Source: Pelosinus sp.
Lineage (GTDB): Bacteria > Bacillota > Negativicutes > DSM-13327
Reading direction: 5' to 3'
Assembly: GCA_029239675.1 (NCBI GenBank)
Contig: JARBUM010000025.1
Span: forward strand, 1 to 35,992
Length of the DNA stretch: 35,992 nt
In this document: positions 17,803 through 25,597 of the stretch, piece after piece
Layout: each line of letters begins with the position of its first letter
How positions within the stretch are numbered: position 1 is the first letter of the stretch
Position numbers and translations under genes: made by a program
Notes under the pieces: model-generated
The model's database searches: none
Seen by the model: only the letters and a program-made list of their open reading frames with translations
What the model was told of the DNA's origin: nothing

Positions 17803-17845
17803 AACTCCTGCAATGGTTCTAATAAGAATGTTGCAGGAGTTTTCT
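17803..17845 (+). terminator. Rho-independent terminator after the PAS gene
   Basis: AACTCCTGCAA (17803-17813) pairs perfectly with TTGCAGGAGTT (17831-17841), followed by a short T run. It separates the PAS gene from the ECF sigma operon. Confidence 0.85.
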
Positions 17846-17883
17846 ATCTAGAGGATAAATGTATAGAAAAACAAATGGATAAA

Positions 17884-17911
17884 TGAACCAAATGGAAAAT
17901 TGGTTCGTATA
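17884..17911 (+). promoter_or_regulatory. Probable ECF sigma autoregulatory promoter
   Basis: TGAACC (17884-17889), a 16-base spacer and CGTATA (17906-17911) resemble known ECF promoters such as Bacillus SigW (TGAAAC-N16/17-CGTA). The same arrangement recurs at 23523-23550. GAACCAA (17885-17891) and TTGGTTC (17900-17906) also form an inverted repeat across it. A start here implies that translation of the sigma gene begins downstream, at TTG 17943. Confidence 0.65.
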
Positions 17912-17942
17912 TAATATAGGTGTTTTTAAAGGTGGTGATGTA

Positions 17943-18488
17943 TTGGTCTCTGACGAGGAATTAGCATTACAAATGCAAATAGGTAGCGAAGAGGCTTTAG
18001 AAGAAATCGTGAAGCGCTATCATGGACCGATACATGTCTATATATTAAGGATGAGCAGCGATTATCACGCAACTCATGACATTGTTCAAGATGTTTTTAT
18101 AAAAATGTGCAGAGGAATACGGTATTATAAACCCGAGCTTCCCTTTAGAGCATGGTTATATAGTATTGCGAGTAATGCATACAAAGATTATCAAAAAAAA
18201 GCATATGTACGAAAAGTAATTCCCGGGCTAGAGGAAATAAAATATTGCTTGTCTACTACTGTTACGCCCGAAGAAACTTGTTTAAAGAATTATGAACGAA
18301 CAAGGATCATAGAGGCGGTTAATAGTCTTAGTGACATTTATCGTGAGACATTAATTCTCAGGTACTATGAAGAATTAAAATTAGACGAAATTGCGAATGC
18401 TCTTAAGATTCCGACAGGTACGGTAAAATCGAGACTATCAAAAGCTTTGTCTCAGCTAAAACAGATTTTTTCCGCAAAGGAGTTTTAA
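17943..18488 (+). CDS. ECF-type RNA polymerase sigma factor
   Basis: Small sigma-70 family factor (181 aa) with region 2 at about residues 18-80 (IVKRYHGPIHVYIL, DIVQDVFIKM, FRAWLYSIASN) and region 4 at about 120-175 (SLSDIYRETLILRYYEELKLDEIA, then GTVKSRLSKAL). No region 1 or 3, as usual for ECF factors. The frame is open from an ATG at 17883, but that lies inside the predicted promoter. TTG 17943 is preferred because GGTGGTG (17931-17937) precedes it and the protein then begins with the typical DEELALQMQ segment. Its stop overlaps the next start by one base, so it is translationally coupled to the membrane protein gene, a candidate anti-sigma. Confidence 0.88.
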   Translation: MVSDEELALQMQIGSEEALEEIVKRYHGPIHVYILRMSSDYHATHDIVQDVFIKMCRGIRYYKPELPFRAWLYSIASNAYKDYQKKAYVRKVIPGLEEIKYCLSTTVTPEETCLKNYERTRIIEAVNSLSDIYRETLILRYYEELKLDEIANALKIPTGTVKSRLSKALSQLKQIFSAKEF

Positions 18489-19333
18489 TGATGAATAAAA
18501 GACAACAGATTCTACGTGATCTTGATGAAGATCTGGTAAATAGTGATGTCGAAGATGTTCTTGCCCAATTGGATAAATATCAGATTGAGCCACCCTCTAT
18601 TGAGGCTACCAATCAGCTTATTCAGAGTCTTAAACCCATATTTAGTCAGGAATTTTCAGAAGTGAAAAAAGCGCAACGCTTTCGAGATATAGTAGTGGCT
18701 ACGCGTAAAGAAAAAACTTTTCCAGTTATTTTTTCGTTAATTTTATCTCAAACAGCATTAATAAGTAAAGAATTTGTAGTGTTGACAATAGTAGTTTTTA
18801 TGGCTGGTGTACTTGTGGGCAATGTTTTCAACAGTGGATCGTCTAAATTTCTAGTAGCGGCTTCTCCTTTTTTAGGTATTCTAACTCTGTTTTACGAGTA
18901 CCGTGCCCGGCTGTATAAGGTGGAGGAGATAGAAGCAACTTGTTATTTTCTGCCTTCTCAAGTAGCCGCTGGAAGAATCCTGGTAGTATTGGGTTACAAC
19001 GTGATCTTAGGTATTGGGGCGACTTTGATAATTGAAACATATACCTTTGCAATCTGGAATTTGATTATGAACTGGTTAGCGCCTTTATTATTAATAGTGG
19101 GAATTGCACTGTTTAGCTCTTTGAAATTTGGGATAGTGGGGGGGTGCACAGTAGCAGGAACGGTTTGGAGCGCTCAATTACTAGTGATGGAAAAAGGAAC
19201 CTTTATACAACTTTTCTTGCCTAATCTTACAGATGTTATTGCTAATATTGTCAGTATGTTTCTTGGAATTGGACTATTATATATTTCTTTGAACCTTTGG
19301 CAAAAAGAAGGCAGGTTGGTTCAGGTACGGTAG
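18488..19333 (+). CDS. Polytopic membrane protein of unknown function, candidate anti-sigma or ABC partner
   Basis: Protein of 281 aa with a soluble, acidic then basic N-terminal part (about residues 1-75), likely cytoplasmic, and about six or seven hydrophobic segments (near 78-93, 95-113, 120-137, 164-184, 193-211, 213-232, 247-268). I do not recognise a family; no zinc-finger anti-sigma motif (HxxxCxxC) is present. Its start overlaps the sigma stop (TAATG), and the first ATPase gene begins 15 bases after it. It could hold the sigma factor at the membrane through its N-terminal part, or be a membrane subunit of the ABC complex. Both are inferences from position. Confidence 0.7.
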   Translation: MMNKRQQILRDLDEDLVNSDVEDVLAQLDKYQIEPPSIEATNQLIQSLKPIFSQEFSEVKKAQRFRDIVVATRKEKTFPVIFSLILSQTALISKEFVVLTIVVFMAGVLVGNVFNSGSSKFLVAASPFLGILTLFYEYRARLYKVEEIEATCYFLPSQVAAGRILVVLGYNVILGIGATLIIETYTFAIWNLIMNWLAPLLLIVGIALFSSLKFGIVGGCTVAGTVWSAQLLVMEKGTFIQLFLPNLTDVIANIVSMFLGIGLLYISLNLWQKEGRLVQVR

Positions 19334-19348
19334 GAGGGAGATAGAGGA

Positions 19349-20239
19349 ATGTTAACGCTGGAACTAGCTGGTATATCAAAATTTTATAAAGCTGCTTCAT
19401 GGGGATTGCGCAATGTTTCGACGACCCTTACGCCGGGACTGTTTACTTTAATTGGACCAAATGGATCAGGTAAAACGACATTACTGCGCTTGTTGGCTGG
19501 TATTTTGCAACTCAGCGCAGGGAAAGTCTTATTCAATGGTCAAGATATTAGCAAAGATCATAGCAAATACAAGGAAAAGCTAGGATATCTACCACAGGAG
19601 TTTGGCTTTTATCCTGAAATGACGGGTCGAGATTTTCTATATTATATAGCAAGGCTAAAAGATATTCCTACAAAGCTATATCCTACTAGGGTGGAGGAAG
19701 TTGCTCAATGTGTAGGTGTTACCTCTTTCTTAGATCGAAGAATAGGTGGGTGGTCTGTTGGCCTAAGGCAAAGACTTGGTATCGCTCAGGCATTATTGAA
19801 TGATCCCGATATATTAATTCTGGATGAGCCTATGGTCGGACTGGATCTGGAAGAAAAATTGTTCTTTTGGAATTACTTGTCCCAGCTTTCAAAAGAACGG
19901 ATCATTTTGCTTAGTAGCAATATTCTAAGTGATTTCATTACATATAGCGACGGTGTGTTGTTACTAGTAAAGGGAGAATTGGGTTTTGGTGGAGGTATTC
20001 AAGAACTGATCGATTTAATGCAAGATAAGGTCTGGGTGGTGGAAGTACCAGCAGAAATGAGGAGGGAATTAGTCTGCAAATGGACTGTCAGTGGAATAGA
20101 TATTTTAAATCGTAGCTGTCGGATTAGAATCGTTAGCGACAGTATTCCAGATATCTTAGGTATACAGCTAACGGAGCCTAGGCTTGAGGATGCCTATACC
20201 TATATCGTTAATCAAAAGGATTTATCGAAAAAGGAGTAA
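19349..20239 (+). CDS. ABC transporter ATPase subunit 1, with altered signature and H-loop
   Basis: Cytoplasmic ATPase of 296 aa. Walker A is GPNGSGKT (36-43), the Q-loop is LPQEFGF, and Walker B ILILDEP is followed by a D-loop. Two usual elements are altered: the signature reads SVGLRQR instead of LSGGQQR, and the H-loop histidine seems replaced by Asn in LLSSNILSD (usually STHxxxD). The C-terminal third is a regulatory extension. The ribosome site GGAGGGAG precedes the ATG. The next gene encodes a second ATPase with a normal H-loop, so the two probably make an asymmetric heterodimer driving the ABC-2 type permease downstream. Confidence 0.88.
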   Translation: MLTLELAGISKFYKAASWGLRNVSTTLTPGLFTLIGPNGSGKTTLLRLLAGILQLSAGKVLFNGQDISKDHSKYKEKLGYLPQEFGFYPEMTGRDFLYYIARLKDIPTKLYPTRVEEVAQCVGVTSFLDRRIGGWSVGLRQRLGIAQALLNDPDILILDEPMVGLDLEEKLFFWNYLSQLSKERIILLSSNILSDFITYSDGVLLLVKGELGFGGGIQELIDLMQDKVWVVEVPAEMRRELVCKWTVSGIDILNRSCRIRIVSDSIPDILGIQLTEPRLEDAYTYIVNQKDLSKKE

Positions 20240-20245
20240 GAAAAA

Positions 20246-21130
20246 TTGTTATTGCAGATAACAAATCTTATGAAAAGATATAAGGGAAATATAACTGCTT
20301 TGCATGGTGTTAGCTGCTCTTTGTCAAAAGGGATTGTGGGGATAATTGGCCCAAATGCTGCTGGAAAAACGACGCTATTAAAAATTCTAGCGAGTTTGGA
20401 GGAGCCGACTGTTGGAGAAATTAGCTTGGACGGGTTATCTATCGGGAAAAATAAACAGATCCTTCGTTCCAGTATAGGGTATCTTCCCCAAGAATTTGGT
20501 TTTCATAAGTGTATTACTGGCGAAGCAATGCTAGATTATATCGCTGTTTTGAGAGGTATCTATGATAAGAAAATTCGACAGCATGCAGTGGATGAAGTCC
20601 TAGAGTCAGTACATTTAAAAGGTGTTCGCCAATTAAACATAGGAGAATATTCCTTCGGTATGAAGCGAAGGCTAGGAATCGCGCAAGCATTGCTAGGGAA
20701 ACCTCGTATATTAATTTTAGATGAACCGATGGAAGGACTTGATCCTGGTGAAAGTATCCGGTTAAGAGGATTACTCGGAGAAGTAGCTAATGAGAGCCTA
20801 GTCATCATAGCAACACATTCTCTAACAAATATCGAGTTTGCCTGCAATACCTTATTAGTTCTACGGCAAGGTCACATGCTATACGAGGGAGTTCCAGAGA
20901 AACTAACAGAGCTGGCTGATGGGTTGGTATGGCAGATCAATGCTGATTTTCAGCAGCTCGAACAGCTTAAGACCGCATTTAAAATAGTAGGTGTACAACA
21001 AAAAGATGGACAAGCGATCGTAAGAGTATTATCCTCCCAGAAACCTTCTGGCAATGCAGTAGCAGCAAAAGCAAGGCTAGAGGAAGGATATTTAGCTTTA
21101 TTAAATAGTGAGTATGGAGTGAACATATGA
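20246..21130 (+). CDS. ABC transporter ATPase subunit 2
   Basis: Cytoplasmic ATPase of 294 aa starting with TTG, supported by AAGGAG nine bases upstream. Walker A is GPNAAGKT, the Q-loop is LPQEFGFHK, the signature-like segment SFGMKRRLGIAQAL, Walker B ILILDEP and an intact H-loop IIATHSLTNIE. It is closely similar to the preceding ATPase, and both have the LPQEFGF segment, so the pair likely arose by duplication. The stop overlaps the next start by four bases (ATGA), showing translational coupling to the permease/pseudo-peptidase protein. Confidence 0.9.
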   Translation: MLLQITNLMKRYKGNITALHGVSCSLSKGIVGIIGPNAAGKTTLLKILASLEEPTVGEISLDGLSIGKNKQILRSSIGYLPQEFGFHKCITGEAMLDYIAVLRGIYDKKIRQHAVDEVLESVHLKGVRQLNIGEYSFGMKRRLGIAQALLGKPRILILDEPMEGLDPGESIRLRGLLGEVANESLVIIATHSLTNIEFACNTLLVLRQGHMLYEGVPEKLTELADGLVWQINADFQQLEQLKTAFKIVGVQQKDGQAIVRVLSSQKPSGNAVAAKARLEEGYLALLNSEYGVNI

Positions 21131-23517
21131 TCACAGAAATCATGGGAACGATGCGATTTGAAGTCGGGCTATATCTAAAAAGCAGAAACTTCTGGTTGGC
21201 AACTTTTCTAGTCAATATCTGTGCCTGGGTAGCATTTCTATTAGCGGGTCAGGTGATGTCAGGCGTTGCTCAGATGTTCATACCCGTGCTACTTTTTCTG
21301 ACGGCAGAAGTTGTAACGAAAGATAAAAGAGAAGATTTTACAGAAATCATTTGTGCCCTTCCCTATAACAGCTCGTTCTTATTAATTGGGAGGGCACTTG
21401 CTGTGTTGTTTTGGTTCATGTTTCTAGGAATGGAACTTCTGCTAACGATACTGTTGGCAGCCAATACGGCATTGCCTGTATATGGTAGCTGGTCTGCTTG
21501 TTGGGCCTTTATGGTAAAGTATTTTCTTGTCTGTATTAATGTGATTGGCATAACGTTTTTAGTTGCTAGTATGACAAAAAATAATGTGCGTCTTTATTCC
21601 ATATTATTTCTCTGGTGGCTAATAGGAATCTTTTTGACTGGTAATGCTGGGATTTTATTTCCCCAATGGATGGCAATAATCAATTTTACTTTTATTCATG
21701 GCTTTGGAGGAAATCCTTCAGAAGTTATTGGTGTGTATCCTTATGAGAAGATGATCACTGCAATAATCTTTTCCCAAATTACTTGTTCGATACTATTATT
21801 TATTATTGCAGTGATCATTGAGAACGCAAGGCGCGGACCGAGAAAAAGCATGATAAAAAGCGCTTTCCTTCAGGTTTTTCCCTGCATTACCATGATTTTG
21901 GTAGTTTTCTTTATTGCATTACAAAATGCTGATATTGAAAATAAAGGCTATAAAGATGTTTTAGCAGATTCTAATAATAGAGTCCCGCCCGCGGCAGTGA
22001 ACCGTAGCGTACAATCAAACATGCTTCCTGCTGCTTATGATCTATATATTACATTAGATCCTAAAACTCATAACATGATGGTGCGGGCGCAGGTAACGCT
22101 AAAAAAAATAGGTAATACTTCATCCCCGATTGCTGAATTTACCCTGCGTGACTATCTAAATGTTCAGAAGATAAGCAACGTGGCTACTGGTGAAGTACTA
22201 GCATGGAAGCAGCAAGGGCCATATTTAACAGTAAGCCTTCCTCAAGAATATTTAGCCGCCCAGGACCTACTGACGCTGGAGATAAACTACTCGGGAACAG
22301 TATGGGAGTGGTCGAAGGACTTATATGGGCAGGCTACTGGAATCGTAAATGCTGTAGACGCTTCATTTACTTGTTTGCGGGGAGGACATGCTTGGTATCC
22401 GATTTCAGGCAGGCAGCCCCTCTATACCACAACAGACTATTTTCTTCCTTGGAATAAGGAGCCAAAGCATATAGAGCAGAGCCTGCTTGCTTCTCATATT
22501 CCAGTACCATTTAAGATGACTGTAGATAGCCATGAAGATCTAACCCTTATTTCCAATATAGAATTGGCAGATAAACGCAGGATAGGGGATTTACAACGCC
22601 ATAAATTTGTTTCAAAAGGGGCAAGGGATGTATTTCTACTTGCTGGACCTTATGAACATGCTAAAGTAGAGGTCCCGGGAAGAGAAAAATTAGTGGATGT
22701 TTATCATTTTTCTAAACATGATTATAATTTGAAAAATATGGCATACAAGGTTAGGCAAATTGACTATTACAGCAGCTTGATCCCTAGAATAAATAAGATT
22801 TCGGATGGTGAAAACTTAGAAAGAGAGTATCTAATATTTGAGGCTCCGCGTTTTCTCACTTATGATAATCTGATGAATACAAGCAATTTAGGGTTTATTG
22901 ATAGCATAGCAATTCCAGAAGCAATATTTTTAACTAAGGCATTGTATTCTCCTTGGTGGTCACAGCCAGCAGGACGCATTTTGAGTGAAGCCCGCAGTTT
23001 AAATCTGTGGTGGCCCAATTGCTTTAGTAAAGAGAAAGGTGACATAGCAGACGGTCTAGCTCTTTATATGTATGTTTTATACAATGAGAATCGATATGGA
23101 AAAGAGTTCTACAATAAAGCTAAGGAGTACTGGTTATTTTATAATAATGGATCTGACGAAAATGCAGAGATGTTAGGTCAAAGAGGGCGGGTTGTTCAGG
23201 AAGTTTTTTTACTAATGGATATGATTCGGCAGTCTCATCTGGGAGACAATGGGGTCAGACAGTTTTTGCGTATTATTCATGCTAGTTATCAAGGTAAGCA
23301 TGTGATTGAATTGGCTGATATTGTCACCGCTTTAGAATCGATGAGTCTGTTTGATAAGCGTAATGTAGAGCGGAGTATGGAAGACGTGAAGTACCGTAAC
23401 ACTATTAATACGCTAAATCAGCTTCTGACCAGTCAACAGGAAAACAGGGCATATAGCAATATGAAGTTTAAATTGACCTGGGATTTTGGTACACAAATTA
23501 AAGCAAATATTCCATAA
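21127..23517 (+). CDS. ABC-2 permease fused to a peptidase-M1-like domain lacking the zinc site
   Basis: Protein of 796 aa. The N-terminal part (about residues 1-235) has six membrane helices of ABC-2 permease type, and a seventh helix lies near 255-275. The rest (about 290-796) follows the layout of M1 aminopeptidases: an N-terminal beta sandwich (AAYDLYITLDP, a TLRDYLNVQKIS-like region), then a catalytic-like helical part. Where M1 enzymes have HExxH followed by WW, this protein reads ILSEARSLNLWW, and the downstream ligand Glu region reads IADGLALYMYVLYNE. Both zinc histidines appear to be missing, and no HExxH occurs anywhere. The domain is therefore probably a binding or sensing module rather than an enzyme. 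It would sit outside the membrane after the seventh helix. Confidence 0.8.
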   Translation: MITEIMGTMRFEVGLYLKSRNFWLATFLVNICAWVAFLLAGQVMSGVAQMFIPVLLFLTAEVVTKDKREDFTEIICALPYNSSFLLIGRALAVLFWFMFLGMELLLTILLAANTALPVYGSWSACWAFMVKYFLVCINVIGITFLVASMTKNNVRLYSILFLWWLIGIFLTGNAGILFPQWMAIINFTFIHGFGGNPSEVIGVYPYEKMITAIIFSQITCSILLFIIAVIIENARRGPRKSMIKSAFLQVFPCITMILVVFFIALQNADIENKGYKDVLADSNNRVPPAAVNRSVQSNMLPAAYDLYITLDPKTHNMMVRAQVTLKKIGNTSSPIAEFTLRDYLNVQKISNVATGEVLAWKQQGPYLTVSLPQEYLAAQDLLTLEINYSGTVWEWSKDLYGQATGIVNAVDASFTCLRGGHAWYPISGRQPLYTTTDYFLPWNKEPKHIEQSLLASHIPVPFKMTVDSHEDLTLISNIELADKRRIGDLQRHKFVSKGARDVFLLAGPYEHAKVEVPGREKLVDVYHFSKHDYNLKNMAYKVRQIDYYSSLIPRINKISDGENLEREYLIFEAPRFLTYDNLMNTSNLGFIDSIAIPEAIFLTKALYSPWWSQPAGRILSEARSLNLWWPNCFSKEKGDIADGLALYMYVLYNENRYGKEFYNKAKEYWLFYNNGSDENAEMLGQRGRVVQEVFLLMDMIRQSHLGDNGVRQFLRIIHASYQGKHVIELADIVTALESMSLFDKRNVERSMEDVKYRNTINTLNQLLTSQQENRAYSNMKFKLTWDFGTQIKANIP

Positions 23518-23522
23518 TTTAG

Positions 23523-23550
23523 TGAACTTAAAGATAATTGAAATCGTATT
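23523..23550 (+). promoter_or_regulatory. Second ECF-type promoter, before the hydrolase operon
   Basis: TGAACT (23523-23528), a 16-base spacer and CGTATT (23545-23550). It matches the element before the sigma gene (TGAAC, 16-base spacer, CGTAT) and lies 48 bases before the hydrolase start. No terminator was seen between the upstream operon and this site. Confidence 0.6.
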
Positions 23551-23598
23551 ACTTTGTGAATATCCATTTTGCGGAAATGTAAAAAAGGAGGTAAATCT

Positions 23599-24582
23599 AT
23601 GAAGCAAATTTTCTCAAGAACCTGCTTAATATGTGTAATGGTACTAACTTTAGTCGTGTCACTTCAATCGGTGGTTTGGGGTGCTGATTTCGAGAGGCGT
23701 GATGTAACATTTAAGAGTCAAGGTTTGGAGTGCGCAGGATGGTATTATGTTCCTAAGGGTATAAATTCCGAAGATAAACATCCTGCTATTGTTATGGCAC
23801 ACGGATTTACTGCTGTTAAAGAGATGAGTCTTGACAAATTTGCTGAGAGGTTTGCAAAAGCTGGTTTTGTAGTGCTAGTTTTTGACTATCGATATCTCGG
23901 TGCCAGCGGGGGTGAACCTCGAGGTCAAATCTTCTATTTTGAGCAACAGCAGGATTATCGCAACGCCATTACCTGGATATCGTTACAGAAGGAGGTTGAT
24001 TCTGAGCGTATCGGTATTTGGGGGACTTCAGATAGTGGTGGGCATGTGCTACATTTAGGAGCTTTTGACAGACGTGTAAAAGCAGTCGTTGCTCAAATTC
24101 CAACAATTAACGCCCGTTACCAAAATTTGAGTAAGGATGATCAAATGAGGAGAGCAACCTTTTATGCTCGCAATCGAGTGAAAGAGTATCAAACAGGAAC
24201 TGTGAATTATTACCCCGTAGTCGCACTTGAGGGCCAACCCGCCTGTTTTACTCAGAAAGAAGCCTATGAGTACTTTACAGAAGAAGCCAAACAGGCACCA
24301 AATTGGAAAAATCAAATTACGATGGAGTCACTTGATATTTACAAGGAGTTCGCTCCAGCAACATTTATTCATCTTATTTCCCCAACTCCCTTGCTAATGA
24401 TTGTTGCTAGTGAAGATGTTTTGACAAATACTGAAGGTGAAATAAAGGCATTTGAACGTGCCGGAGAACCAAAGAAGTTAGTTGTTTTTCAAGGTGGTCA
24501 TTTTGATCCTTATAAAGGATCAGGATTCTCAGAAGCCTCTACGGTAGCTATTGAATGGTTTGAGCAGTATCTAAAACCTTAA
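23599..24582 (+). CDS. Secreted alpha/beta hydrolase (YcjY/dienelactone-hydrolase-like)
   Basis: Predicted exported hydrolase of 327 aa. A signal peptide (about residues 1-29, ending VVWGA) precedes the catalytic domain. The nucleophile elbow is WGTSDSGGH with S144, an oxyanion segment AHGFTAVKEMS lies near 68, and the acid and His candidates are in IVASEDVLT and GGHFDPY near the end. The motif GTSxSGGH is shared with YcjY-type hydrolases. The substrate is unknown: an ester, peptide or acyl group on the cell surface is possible. ATG 23599 is chosen for AAGGAGG (23585-23591). It begins the second unit, behind the ECF-type promoter. Confidence 0.82.
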   Translation: MKQIFSRTCLICVMVLTLVVSLQSVVWGADFERRDVTFKSQGLECAGWYYVPKGINSEDKHPAIVMAHGFTAVKEMSLDKFAERFAKAGFVVLVFDYRYLGASGGEPRGQIFYFEQQQDYRNAITWISLQKEVDSERIGIWGTSDSGGHVLHLGAFDRRVKAVVAQIPTINARYQNLSKDDQMRRATFYARNRVKEYQTGTVNYYPVVALEGQPACFTQKEAYEYFTEEAKQAPNWKNQITMESLDIYKEFAPATFIHLISPTPLLMIVASEDVLTNTEGEIKAFERAGEPKKLVVFQGGHFDPYKGSGFSEASTVAIEWFEQYLKP

Positions 24583-24596
24583 GCTCGAATTATTTT

Positions 24597-24619
24597 AATT
24601 GAGTTGGCACAACTCAATT
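24597..24619 (+). other. Perfect 9-bp hairpin between hydrolase and DUF362 genes
   Basis: AATTGAGTT-GGCAC-AACTCAATT. No T run follows directly (GCTTTGG), so it is more likely an RNA processing or stability element or an operator than a strong terminator. Confidence 0.4.
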
Positions 24620-24664
24620 GCTTTGGAGGCTAGCGTAGAATCAAGAGAAGGAGATTGATTCAAG

Positions 24665-25597
24665 ATGAATCGTAGAGATTTTATTAAATTTACGGCTTGT
24701 GCCAGCCTTGGGAGTATTTTGCTGGGGTGTGGTAACCAGGAAATTCAAACGCAGACAGGGCAAGGGACAGAGGCTATAAAAGACGGTGTTCCTCCAGCAT
24801 TAACAGACTTAATTGTGGTGCAGGGGAATGATCCAGTAGTCATGCTTAGTAAAGGATTTGATGCTTTGGGGGGGATCAATACTTTCATCAAGCAGGGTAA
24901 TACGGTTGTGTTAAAGCCAAACTTCAGCGTTCCCAGGTTGCCAGAAGAGGCATGTACTACCAATCCCTTGTTAGTGTCCAGTTTAATCAAAATGTGCTTA
25001 CAGGCTGGTGCCAAAGAAGTGAAGGTTATCGATTATCCATTTACCAATCCGATCATTTGTTTAGAGAAAACCGGAATGAAAAAAGCAGTTACAGATGCTG
25101 GGGGTAAAATCTATACATTGAATAATGGTATGGAGAAGTATTTTCGATCCGTAAAAATTAATGGGAAAATGCTGGGAGAGGTTTATTTTTCGAAAGATGT
25201 ATTGGAGGCAGACGTATTTATTAATATGCCAATTCTAAAACATCATGATATTACAGAGGTGACGATGGGGTTGAAAAATATGATGGGACTCGTTTGGGAC
25301 CGTGGTGTTTTTCATACCTATGACTTACACCAGTGCATTGCTGAATTAGCCGCTTTCAAGAAGCCGAATCTTACTATTTTAGATGCACTTCGCGGCATAA
25401 CCAACAAAGGCCCCATGGGACCTGGCCCAATTAAGGAATATAATCAGTTAGTTTTCGGCAGTGATCCAGTAGCAGTAGACGCTTATGGAGCCTTTCTATT
25501 TGGAAAGAAACCTATGAAAATTGACTATCTCCGCATGGCTGCGCAAAAGGGGGTTGGACAGATCGATTGGGAAAAACTAAACGTGATACGAGTCTGA
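24665..25597 (+). CDS. DUF362 domain Tat-exported lipoprotein
   Basis: Protein of 310 aa with a twin-arginine motif (NRRDFIKF, residues 2-9) and a lipobox ILLGC with Cys22, so it is likely folded before Tat export and then lipid-anchored. The rest matches the DUF362 layout: VVLKPNFSVP, ACTTNPLLVSSLIKM, INMPILKHHDITEVTMGLKNMMG and a C-terminal GSDPVAVDAYGA. DUF362 proteins often occur with or fused to ferredoxin domains, and a ferredoxin protein follows here, overlapping by 31 bases. The biochemical role of the domain is not known to me; an electron-transfer or metal-centre context is the inference. Confidence 0.85.
   Translation: MNRRDFIKFTACASLGSILLGCGNQEIQTQTGQGTEAIKDGVPPALTDLIVVQGNDPVVMLSKGFDALGGINTFIKQGNTVVLKPNFSVPRLPEEACTTNPLLVSSLIKMCLQAGAKEVKVIDYPFTNPIICLEKTGMKKAVTDAGGKIYTLNNGMEKYFRSVKINGKMLGEVYFSKDVLEADVFINMPILKHHDITEVTMGLKNMMGLVWDRGVFHTYDLHQCIAELAAFKKPNLTILDALRGITNKGPMGPGPIKEYNQLVFGSDPVAVDAYGAFLFGKKPMKIDYLRMAAQKGVGQIDWEKLNVIRV

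Noticed and set aside
17883-17942. Longer N-terminus of the sigma factor from ATG 17883
   Set aside because: It overlaps the predicted ECF promoter and lacks a ribosome site; TTG 17943 fits better.
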